From the NCBI GenBank assembly GCA_017434085.1, contig JAFRFY010000182.1, positions 1 through 33,536 of the forward strand: a DNA stretch of 33,536 nucleotides. The letters run 5' to 3'. A program made the translations under genes and the position numbers. Source of the DNA: Clostridia bacterium. Lineage in GTDB: Bacteria; Bacillota; Clostridia; Christensenellales; Aristaeellaceae. The notes under the pieces were generated by a model, which saw only the letters and a program-made list of their open reading frames with translations, was not told where the DNA came from and ran no database searches. Below, one piece after another: positions 1-6,314 of this stretch (within the stretch, counting starts at the first letter, position 1; each line of letters begins with the position of its first letter).

Positions 1-24
1 AGATGCAGTTTCGAGCGGATTTGG

Positions 25-126
25 CTGCATTTCAAGGCGATTTCCCGCAGGCTTAGTGGGGCTAAGTCAAGGGGAATCAACGCGGAAATGCAGTCAAAGA
101 CGCCGAAAATGCGCTTCAGGCATTTT
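25..126. other. Inverted-repeat-rich stretch upstream of rmuC
   Basis: No gene is visible in positions 1-173. The stretch holds nested inverted repeats: CTGCATTTC at 25-33 pairs with GAAATGCAG at 85-93 and encloses a small hairpin (CTTAG 52-56, CTAAG 62-66). A separate hairpin follows (AAAATGC 106-112, GCATTTT 120-126) that could act as a weak terminator in either direction. The first reading frame is open from base 1 to a stop near 139, but it shows no recognisable protein and its sequence is explained by the repeats. It may be an interspersed repeat or a structured RNA end. I cannot identify it further. Confidence 0.4.
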
Positions 127-136
127 AGAAACACAC

Positions 137-161
137 TCTAATTCCCAATTCCCAATTCTAA
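137..161. repeat. Heptamer tandem repeat before rmuC
   Basis: Three consecutive 7-base units (ATTCCCA, ATTCCCA, ATTCTAA at 141-161) lie directly upstream of the rmuC ribosome-binding site. The same unit type recurs after rmuC (1317-1351), in and after cobA-hemD (31775-31866) and at the end of the precorrin-2 dehydrogenase gene (27982-28016). Confidence 0.65.
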
Positions 162-173
162 CCGGAGGTGCCT

Positions 174-1316
174 ATGGCTGGCAGAGTAATACTTATCCTC
201 TTCATCCTGCTCATCATCGCGGGTCTTGCGTGGGTGATCAGGACGCTCATCGAGGAGCGTCAGCGGCAGGCCAGGATGATGCTGCGCATGCGCAAGGACG
301 CCGAGCGGCAGGAGCGGGCCATCATACGCCTGACGGACGGCCTGAACGCCTCGATGCGGCAGGTGAATCACCTCTCGGCGGCCATGGAGGCCCGGCAGGA
401 CCGCATGCGCCGCACGCTGGACGAGCGCATGAGCCAGATGCAGCAGGCCAACGACCAGAGCCTGGAGAAGGTGCGGCAGACGGTGTCCGACAAGCTGGAC
501 GGGCGGCTGAACGAATCCTTCCGGCTGGTCAACGCCCAGCTGGCCAACGTGCACCGCGGCCTGGGCGAGATGCGGGAGATCACCACCGGCATGACCGATC
601 TAAAGAAGATGCTGGGCGGGGTGAAGACCCGCGGCGTCTGGGGCGAGGTGCAGCTTCGGGCGCTGATGGCGGCGCTGTTCGCCCCCGGCCAGTACATTGA
701 AAACGCCGCCATCCCCGAGGGCAGCCAGCAGCGGGTGGAGTTCGCCCTGCGCCTGCCCGTGGGCGACGGCGAGGAGCGGCTGCTGCCCATCGATTCCAAG
801 TTCCCGCAGGAGGACTATCTGCGCCTTGTGGAGGCGGAGGAGTCCGGGGACCGCGAGGCCGTGCGCAGGTGCGCCGCCCAGCTGGAGCGCGCCGTGCTGG
901 AGCAGGCCCGGCGCATCCACGACAAGTACATCCGCCCGCCCATGACCGCGGATTTCGGGGTGATGTTTTTGCCCACCGAGAGCCTCTACGCCGAGGTCGC
1001 CCGGCGGGAGGGGCTGATCGAGCGCACGCAGGAAAAGTACCGGGTGCTGATCTCCGGCCCCGCCACATTCTCCGCGCTGCTCACCAGCATGCAGATGGGC
1101 TTTCGCTCCCTCACCCTCGAGAAGCGCAGCGGCGAGGTGCTCAAGCTGCTCTCCGGCATGAAGCAGGACTTCGACCGCTTTGAGGAATCCATACAGCGCA
1201 TGCGCCAGCGCCTCGCCCAGACCGGCAGCGAGCTCGATACCCTGGAGTCGCGGGCGAGGAGGGTGGTCAATGCGATCGAGCGTGTGGATAGTGAAGGCAT
1301 GGAGGGGGAAGGTTAA
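174..1316 (+). CDS. rmuC: DNA recombination protein RmuC homologue
   Basis: Protein of 380 residues, a usual length for the short RmuC form. It opens with one hydrophobic membrane segment (about residues 4-22), continues with a long charged coiled coil rich in Arg, Gln, Met and Glu (about 25-125), then the RmuC nuclease-like domain with the conserved GVWGEVQL stretch and a MFLPTE motif. RmuC proteins are predicted endonuclease-fold proteins that limit inversions at short inverted repeats; the biochemical activity is poorly known. The start is taken as the ATG at 174 because GGAGGT ends four bases before it. An in-frame GTG at 168 would lie inside that ribosome-binding site. Heptamer repeats flank the gene on both sides. 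The flavoprotein gene follows on the same strand after 62 bases, so the two may be cotranscribed. Confidence 0.9.
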   Translation: MAGRVILILFILLIIAGLAWVIRTLIEERQRQARMMLRMRKDAERQERAIIRLTDGLNASMRQVNHLSAAMEARQDRMRRTLDERMSQMQQANDQSLEKVRQTVSDKLDGRLNESFRLVNAQLANVHRGLGEMREITTGMTDLKKMLGGVKTRGVWGEVQLRALMAALFAPGQYIENAAIPEGSQQRVEFALRLPVGDGEERLLPIDSKFPQEDYLRLVEAEESGDREAVRRCAAQLERAVLEQARRIHDKYIRPPMTADFGVMFLPTESLYAEVARREGLIERTQEKYRVLISGPATFSALLTSMQMGFRSLTLEKRSGEVLKLLSGMKQDFDRFEESIQRMRQRLAQTGSELDTLESRARRVVNAIERVDSEGMEGEG

Positions 1317-1351
1317 ATTCCTAACTCCTAATTCCTAACTCCTGATTACCA
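1317..1351. repeat. Heptamer tandem repeat between rmuC and the flavoprotein gene
   Basis: Five 7-base units follow the rmuC stop codon without a gap: ATTCCTA, ACTCCTA, ATTCCTA, ACTCCTG, ATTACCA. The unit alternates between two variants, which suggests growth by slippage of a 14-base double unit. Confidence 0.7.
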
Positions 1352-1378
1352 TTCATCCTACGAACAAAGGAGTCTGAC

Positions 1379-2227
1379 ATGTTGTACGATACCGCCATCA
1401 TCGGCACGGGGCCCGCGGGGGTCTCGGCGGCGCTGAATCTGAGGATTCACGACAAGCGCTTCATATGGATCGGGAATAAGACGCTGAGCGACAAGCTGGG
1501 CCGGGCGGAGCGCGTCTCCAACTACCCCGGGTTTACCGATGTGCCCGGCGCCGGGCTCAGCGCGGCGTTTCTTCACCAGGTGCAGGCCATGGGCATTGAG
1601 ATCACCGAGGCCATGGTCAATTCAATCATGCCGATGGGGGACCGCTACGCGCTGATGGCCGGGCTGGACTTCTACGAGGCCCGGACGCTGATCCTCGCCA
1701 CCGGCGTCAACCAGTCCGGCGGCATACAGGGCGAGGCGGACTACGTGGGCCGGGGGATAAGCTACTGCGCCACCTGCGACGGTGGGCTTTACCGGGGCCG
1801 CACGATCGCGGTGCTGTGCGGCAACGCGCGATTCGAGCACGAGGTGGCCTTCCTGGCCGGGCTGGCGGGGAAGCTGTACTTCTTCCCCTATTATAAAAAC
1901 CCCGGCGTGGCCGGGGAGAACGTCGAAGCGCCCGCCGGACGCCCCGTGGCGGTGGAGGGCGACGCCCGGGTGACGGGCCTTAAGCTCAACACCGGCGAGA
2001 CGCTGCCGGTGGACGGCGTGTTTTGCCTGCGGGACGCCATCGCGCTGTCGACCCTGCTGCCCGGCCTCGCCGTTGATGGCGGGCACATCGTCGTGGACCG
2101 CGCCATGGCCGCCAACCTGCCCGGGGTGTTCGCCGCCGGGGACTGCACCGGGCGGCCCTATCAGTACGCCAAGGCCGTGGGGGAGGGGAATGTCGCCGCC
2201 CACAGCGTCATCGATTACCTCGGGTGA
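1379..2227 (+). CDS. Thioredoxin-reductase-like flavoprotein, possibly ferredoxin-dependent
   Basis: Protein of 282 residues, shorter than the usual roughly 310 of NADPH thioredoxin reductases. The N-terminal FAD site GTGPAG is at residues 9-14, the redox pair C130-A-T-C133 is in place, and the C-terminal FAD motif AAGDCTGRPYQYAKA is present. The second nucleotide site, normally GGGDSA followed by HRR and Arg residues that bind NADPH, is replaced by VLCGNAR at about 145-151 with no Arg-rich follow-up. Known clostridial ferredoxin-dependent flavin thioredoxin reductases (FFTR) have lost NADPH binding in just this way. I infer that this enzyme takes electrons from ferredoxin or another donor and reduces a thioredoxin. 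No thioredoxin gene lies beside it. An AAAGGAG site sits six bases before the ATG. Confidence 0.8.
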   Translation: MLYDTAIIGTGPAGVSAALNLRIHDKRFIWIGNKTLSDKLGRAERVSNYPGFTDVPGAGLSAAFLHQVQAMGIEITEAMVNSIMPMGDRYALMAGLDFYEARTLILATGVNQSGGIQGEADYVGRGISYCATCDGGLYRGRTIAVLCGNARFEHEVAFLAGLAGKLYFFPYYKNPGVAGENVEAPAGRPVAVEGDARVTGLKLNTGETLPVDGVFCLRDAIALSTLLPGLAVDGGHIVVDRAMAANLPGVFAAGDCTGRPYQYAKAVGEGNVAAHSVIDYLG

Positions 2228-2292
2228 CGGGCGATGAGGGCATCGCCCCTGCAGCAATCGCTCCGACAGGCGATGAGGGCATCGCCCCTACA
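2228..2292. repeat. Two direct copies of a GGGCGATG hairpin repeat
   Basis: Two copies, about 2227-2252 and 2267-2292, start 40 bases apart and fill the gap between two converging genes. Each contains an 8-base stem (GGGCGATG and CATCGCCC, first G missing in copy 2) around an AGGG loop, followed by CCT. Two more copies in opposite orientation lie upstream of feoAB (27385-27451). The hairpins may serve as a terminator for both converging genes, although no T-run follows. Confidence 0.7.
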
Positions 2293-2293
2293 C

Positions 2294-3691
2294 TCAGGCA
2301 TCTACCGCGCGCTGTATGTACCGCGCGTGGTTCAGGCGGTGGATGAAGCCCGCGAACAGCATCAGCGCCGCGCCGCAGCACACGAGGTCCGCGATGGGCG
2401 TGGCCCACACGATGCCGTAGATTGGTATGGGTTTGAGCAGCATGAACATCAGCGGGATGTCAAAAAGCCCCTTGCGCAGTATCGCCAGCACGAAGGATTT
2501 GAGGCTCTCCCCGGTGGCCTGGAAGAAGGATATGAAGGCGTAGGCGCAGGCGGAGAAGGGTCCGCCGATGCACAGTATCCTCAAAAACGCCGCGCCGTAG
2601 TCCAACGACGGGGACTGATGCTGTATGAATATGCCGATCAGGTTTTGGCTGAACAGCAGCGATATCGCCATGCACGCCGCCGCCAGGCCGATGGATATGG
2701 ACGCGGACAGCATCACCGCCCGCTTCATGCGGTGATGGTTGCCCGAGGAGAAGTTGTAGCCGATCAGCGGCAGCACGCCCTGCGACATGCCGCGCACCAT
2801 GCAGTGCGACAGCATGTTCACCTTCTTGGCCACGCCGATGCCCGCCTGGGCCATCATGCCGAAGGAGGCCATCAGCCGGTCCAGCACGGCGTAGGAGATG
2901 TTCTCGCACAGCGTCATCAGGCACGCCGGCAGCCCGGTGGACAGCACGTCCGCGGGGATCTCGTAGTCGAACGCGCGGCGGGTGGGTTTAAGCGACAGCA
3001 CCGACCGGGCCTTGTTGACCCGGATCACCGCCAGGAAGTACAGCGTGGCGCACAGGTTGGAGAGCATCGTGGCGATGCCCGCGCCCGCCACCTCGTTGCC
3101 CGGCTTCAGTATCACGAACATGAAAAGCGGGTCCAGCGCGATGTTCAAGACCCCGCCCAGCGCGATGCCGAAGCCCGCCTGCACGGAGCGGCCCTCCGAG
3201 CGCACCAGGTGCCCAAGCAGCGCGTTCAACGACGTGCCCACGCCGCCCACGATCACCGTCCAGCGCAGGTAGCGGCAGGCGTTGCCGTGCACCAGCACGT
3301 CCGCGCCGCCCAGCGCGTTCACGTAGGGATGGATGAGCAGTAGCGCCCCCAGCGAATACAGCGCCGTCACGCCCGCGCAGCCCCAGAACGCGAAGGCGGA
3401 GGTGTACTTCGCCTTCTTGATCTCCCCCGCGCCCAGCGAACGGGCGATCACGCTCGCGCCGCCCACGCCGAAGAGGTTCGATATCGCCGACAGGAACATG
3501 AACGCGGGCATGCACACCGTCACCGACGTCAGCATCGCGTCGGAGCCCGTCATGCCGATGAAGAAGGTGTCCGCCATGTTGTAGATCACCAGTATGATCT
3601 GGCTGATCACCGTGGGGATCGCCAGCGTCAGCACCGCCCGCAGTATCGGGTATTCCGCGAATATCCGCGTCTGTTTTTCGATGTCCCTCAT
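2294..3691 (-). CDS. MATE-family multidrug/metabolite exporter
   Basis: Protein of 465 residues with about twelve hydrophobic segments, the usual size and layout of MATE (multi antimicrobial extrusion) transporters. The start carries the typical cytoplasmic lead-in followed by an ILRAVLTLAIPTVISQ helix and the NMADTFFIG segment of this family. These transporters use a Na+ or H+ gradient to export cationic drugs or metabolites; the substrate cannot be read from sequence. I prefer the ATG at 3691, which has a GGGA-rich site nine bases upstream, over the GTG at 3700, which would overlap that site. A near-perfect sigma-A promoter stands just upstream. The gene is transcribed alone and converges on the flavoprotein gene. 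Confidence 0.9.
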   Translation of the reverse strand: MRDIEKQTRIFAEYPILRAVLTLAIPTVISQIILVIYNMADTFFIGMTGSDAMLTSVTVCMPAFMFLSAISNLFGVGGASVIARSLGAGEIKKAKYTSAFAFWGCAGVTALYSLGALLLIHPYVNALGGADVLVHGNACRYLRWTVIVGGVGTSLNALLGHLVRSEGRSVQAGFGIALGGVLNIALDPLFMFVILKPGNEVAGAGIATMLSNLCATLYFLAVIRVNKARSVLSLKPTRRAFDYEIPADVLSTGLPACLMTLCENISYAVLDRLMASFGMMAQAGIGVAKKVNMLSHCMVRGMSQGVLPLIGYNFSSGNHHRMKRAVMLSASISIGLAAACMAISLLFSQNLIGIFIQHQSPSLDYGAAFLRILCIGGPFSACAYAFISFFQATGESLKSFVLAILRKGLFDIPLMFMLLKPIPIYGIVWATPIADLVCCGAALMLFAGFIHRLNHARYIQRAVDA

Positions 3692-3724
3692 GCGCCCCAC
3701 TCCCTTCCCTGCTGGATATGAATG

Positions 3725-3753
3725 ATTATAAACCCGTTAACTGATAATGTCAA
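3725..3753 (-). promoter_or_regulatory. Consensus sigma-A promoter of the MATE gene
   Basis: On the minus strand TTGACA (3753-3748) and TATAAT (3730-3725) are separated by exactly 17 bases, a full match to the consensus. The transcript should start near 3718, giving a leader of about 27 bases. A second TTGACA copy lies upstream at 3775-3770 without a good -10 partner. Confidence 0.85.
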
Positions 3754-3818
3754 ATTATATTATTTTTCTTGTCAATCAGATATTATTATGGGCGCTGTTA
3801 AGAAACGCCCGCTTCGGT

Positions 3819-3847
3819 TTGCAATCCGTTCCATAATATGCTATACT
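3819..3847 (+). promoter_or_regulatory. Promoter of the DUF3786/hydrolase/radical SAM operon
   Basis: TTGCAA (3819-3824), a 17-base spacer and TATACT (3842-3847), with TGC just before the -10 box (extended -10). The start point should be near 3854, which leaves a leader of about 26 bases before the ATG at 3880 and argues against the earlier in-frame ATGs at 3838 and 3859. Confidence 0.75.
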
Positions 3848-3879
3848 CGGATGGTATCATGCGGCGAGGGGGGCGCGAT

Positions 3880-4506
3880 ATGGCGTCGAACTACGAAAAG
3901 ATGGCGGAGGGCGCGCGGGCGTACTTCCTCAGGATGGACCAGGCGGCGATGATCGGGCGCTGGGGGCTTGAACACGATGCGGACCGGCTGTATGTGACCT
4001 ACTTCGGCGAGCGTATGGCCGTCGACCGGCACACGGGAATGCTCATACCGCTGGAGCCGGAGGGCGTGTACCGCTCCCCGGACGGCGTGAACGAGACCAT
4101 GGCGCTGTTCGACCTGCTGGCCTATCCGGCAAAACGTCCCCGCGCTGCGGGCCGCTGGGCGTCCATCAGCGCGCTGGGCGGCATCATCGGCGCGGGCCAC
4201 GACCGCACGCTGAGCCACGAGGCCACCGCGGCGAAGTTCTCCGGCCGCGCGGACGCGCTGCGGGCCGCCTGCGAACGGCTGGGCGGCGTGCCACTGGGCA
4301 GGTCGGACGTGGGTTACGCCATACCCGTGTTCGAGGACTTCGGCATATGGTTCCAGTTCTGGGAGGGCGACGACGAGTTCCCGGCCAACATCAAGTACCT
4401 GTTCGACGAAAACGCCCTGCAATTCATGCACTACGAGACCCTGTGGTACGTGATGAACAGCTTGGCGAGCCGACTGGAATACTACTGCGGGAGGCTGGAA
4501 TCATGA
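3880..4506 (+). CDS. DUF3786 domain protein
   Basis: Protein of 208 residues, without signal peptide or membrane segment. It matches the DUF3786 pattern known from anaerobes: an early YFGERMAVDRHTG segment, a LFDLLAYP helix, and near the end FWEGDDEFPANIKYLFDENA. The function of DUF3786 is not established; members occur in strict anaerobes, often near metal or corrinoid enzymes. The ATG at 3880 is chosen because GAGGGGGG stands seven bases upstream and the promoter lies just ahead. The stop overlaps the next start in ATGA, so translation of the hydrolase is probably coupled. Confidence 0.8.
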   Translation: MASNYEKMAEGARAYFLRMDQAAMIGRWGLEHDADRLYVTYFGERMAVDRHTGMLIPLEPEGVYRSPDGVNETMALFDLLAYPAKRPRAAGRWASISALGGIIGAGHDRTLSHEATAAKFSGRADALRAACERLGGVPLGRSDVGYAIPVFEDFGIWFQFWEGDDEFPANIKYLFDENALQFMHYETLWYVMNSLASRLEYYCGRLES

Positions 4507-5132
4507 GGCTTGCGCGCCGCGTGACCGTGGGCGCGCCCCGGGCGGTGCTGCTGCACATCACCGGGGCGGGGGAGGACGACCTCCTGAGCGCGCTGCGGGA
4601 GAGGGCGGAGGCAGGGTTCGCCTACGCCGCGCTGGAGGTCGGGGACTGGGACCGGGACCTGTCCCCCTGGCCCGCGCCACCGGCGTTCGGGAAAATCCCC
4701 TTCGGCGGGCAGGCGCGTAAGACGCTGGATCAACTGCTTTCGGACGTGCTGCCCCGGTTCGACCCCGCGCTGCCCCGGGTCCTCGGCGGCTACTCCCTGG
4801 CGGGGCTGTTCGCGCTGTGGGCCCACTACGAGACCGACGCCTTCGACGCTGTGGTCGCCGCGTCGCCCTCGGTGTGGTATCCCGGCTGGGACGCCTATGC
4901 CGACGCCCACGTCCCCCGCGGCGCGGCGTACCTGAGCCTCGGCAGGCAGGAGCCCCGGACCCGCAACCGTCAGATGGCCGCCGTCGGCGACGCCATACGC
5001 CGCCAGGCCGACCGCTTCCGGAGCATCCCCTCCATTTTGGAGTGGAACGAGGGCAACCACTTCGCCGAGCCCGAGGTGCGGATGGCGAAGGGGTTTGGCT
5101 GGATACTGGAAAGCATGAAGAGTAAAGCATAA
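4503..5132 (+). CDS. Alpha/beta-hydrolase, esterase-like
   Basis: Protein of 209 residues. The nucleophile elbow G-Y-S-L-A-G (GxSxG type) lies in about the middle, followed by AASPSVWYPGWD, typical of the esterase D / Fes-IroE group, and a late NHF that can supply the catalytic His. There is no signal peptide, so it acts in the cytoplasm. The substrate is unknown; this superfamily includes enzymes that open siderophore, formyl-glutathione or acyl esters. The ATG overlaps the stop of the DUF3786 gene by four bases (ATGA), and the radical SAM gene follows after 16 bases, so the three form one operon. An upstream open extension in the same frame lacks a ribosome-binding site and overlaps the DUF3786 gene. 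Confidence 0.75.
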   Translation: MRLARRVTVGAPRAVLLHITGAGEDDLLSALRERAEAGFAYAALEVGDWDRDLSPWPAPPAFGKIPFGGQARKTLDQLLSDVLPRFDPALPRVLGGYSLAGLFALWAHYETDAFDAVVAASPSVWYPGWDAYADAHVPRGAAYLSLGRQEPRTRNRQMAAVGDAIRRQADRFRSIPSILEWNEGNHFAEPEVRMAKGFGWILESMKSKA

Positions 5133-5148
5133 ATGAGGTGTACCTACC

Positions 5149-6273
5149 ATGAAAATATCCAAGCGCGACGCGCTACAGTGGTTTGAGTTTTTCGCCGGGC
5201 TGGAGGAGGGCGAGGGCCTGCCGCCGCGGCAGCAGGAGCTGGCCCTGGCCGTACTGTACCAGATCGAGGAGGCCGAGAACGCCCGGCTCGAGGCGCTGAT
5301 GGCCGAGGTGCCGGGGCTCAAGACCCTCGAGGGGCGCACGTACTACGTGGGTCCCGACGACAGGTTCCCCAAGGGCTGCCGCTCCTGCCTGCTGGGCACG
5401 GGGCTGGGCGCCATCCGCAAGACCAACAAGTGCAACCTGCAATGTCCCTTCTGCTACGACTTCGGCGAGATGGACGGCCAGCCGCCAGTGGGCGAGGGCA
5501 TGTGGGAGATCGGCGGCACCAAGTTCTACGAGCGCGACCTGGACCTGCTGCTGGCCGTGGACAAGCATCCCACCGGCGTGGCCTACGTGTACCTGGAGCC
5601 CTTCATGGAGATCGAAAAGTACTACGGCATCATCCGCAAGTTCCACGAGGCCGGCATCTACCAGCACATGTACACCAACGGCACGCTGGCCACAGAGGAG
5701 AACCTGCGGGCGCTTGGCGAGGCGGGGCTCGACGAGCTGCGCTTCAACCTGGGCGCGGCGCGGGTGGCCGACCGGGTGATCGACATGATCGGCGTCGCCA
5801 AGCAGTACATCCCCATGGCGGGCATCGAGACCCCCATGACCCCGGAGTTCTACGATCTTTTCCTTAAAAAGAAGGATCGCATACTCGCCACGGGGCTGGA
5901 TTTCATGAACTGCGCGGAGCTTCACCTGAACCCCAACAATATCGAAAACTACTGGGGTGAGCCGCTGGTGATGTGCCGCCAGGGCTACCTGTCCCCGATA
6001 TGGAGCCGGGAGCTGACGCTCAGGCTGATGCGCCGCGCCGCGGAGGAGCGCTGGCCCATCGCCGTGCACGACTGCTCCAACCGCACGAAGTTCGCCCGGG
6101 ACCTCAACCTGCGCGCCAAGGAGGGCGGCTGGTTCGGCGCCAGCGGCTACGGCAACGAGTTCGGCGGCATCCCCTACGCCGCGTTTTTGCCCATACTGCG
6201 CGACGACGGCTTCCACTTCCTCGTGGAGGAGCCCCTGCCGGAGGGGTACAGGGTGGGGGATATCGTATTATAG
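5149..6273 (+). CDS. Radical SAM protein of unknown substrate
   Basis: Protein of 374 residues. The radical SAM cluster motif CxxxCxxC is at C95, C99 and C102 in CNLQCPFCYDF, followed by the usual barrel elements (YLEPFMEI, HMYTNGTLA, ELRFNLGA). A further CxxC pair (C77 and C80 in GCRSC) lies just before it, and additional Cys residues appear in MNCAELHLN, VMCRQGY and HDCSNR. Some of these could bind an auxiliary cluster, but they do not form the SPASM spacing. These enzymes cleave S-adenosylmethionine to start radical chemistry; no substrate can be assigned. The gene is last in the operon. A GAGGTG site precedes the ATG by about eight bases. Confidence 0.85.
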   Translation: MKISKRDALQWFEFFAGLEEGEGLPPRQQELALAVLYQIEEAENARLEALMAEVPGLKTLEGRTYYVGPDDRFPKGCRSCLLGTGLGAIRKTNKCNLQCPFCYDFGEMDGQPPVGEGMWEIGGTKFYERDLDLLLAVDKHPTGVAYVYLEPFMEIEKYYGIIRKFHEAGIYQHMYTNGTLATEENLRALGEAGLDELRFNLGAARVADRVIDMIGVAKQYIPMAGIETPMTPEFYDLFLKKKDRILATGLDFMNCAELHLNPNNIENYWGEPLVMCRQGYLSPIWSRELTLRLMRRAAEERWPIAVHDCSNRTKFARDLNLRAKEGGWFGASGYGNEFGGIPYAAFLPILRDDGFHFLVEEPLPEGYRVGDIVL

Positions 6274-6279
6274 GACATG

Positions 6280-6308
6280 AAAATGCCCGGCGCGCCGCGC
6301 CGGGCATT
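6280..6308. terminator. Terminator hairpin between converging genes
   Basis: An 11-base perfect stem (AATGCCCGGCG 6282-6292 and its complement 6298-6308) with a 5-base loop lies between the radical SAM gene and the Ig-like protein gene. A run of four T follows on the minus strand (complement of 6280-6283), so it best serves the minus-strand gene. Confidence 0.7.
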
Positions 6309-6314
6309 CTCACG

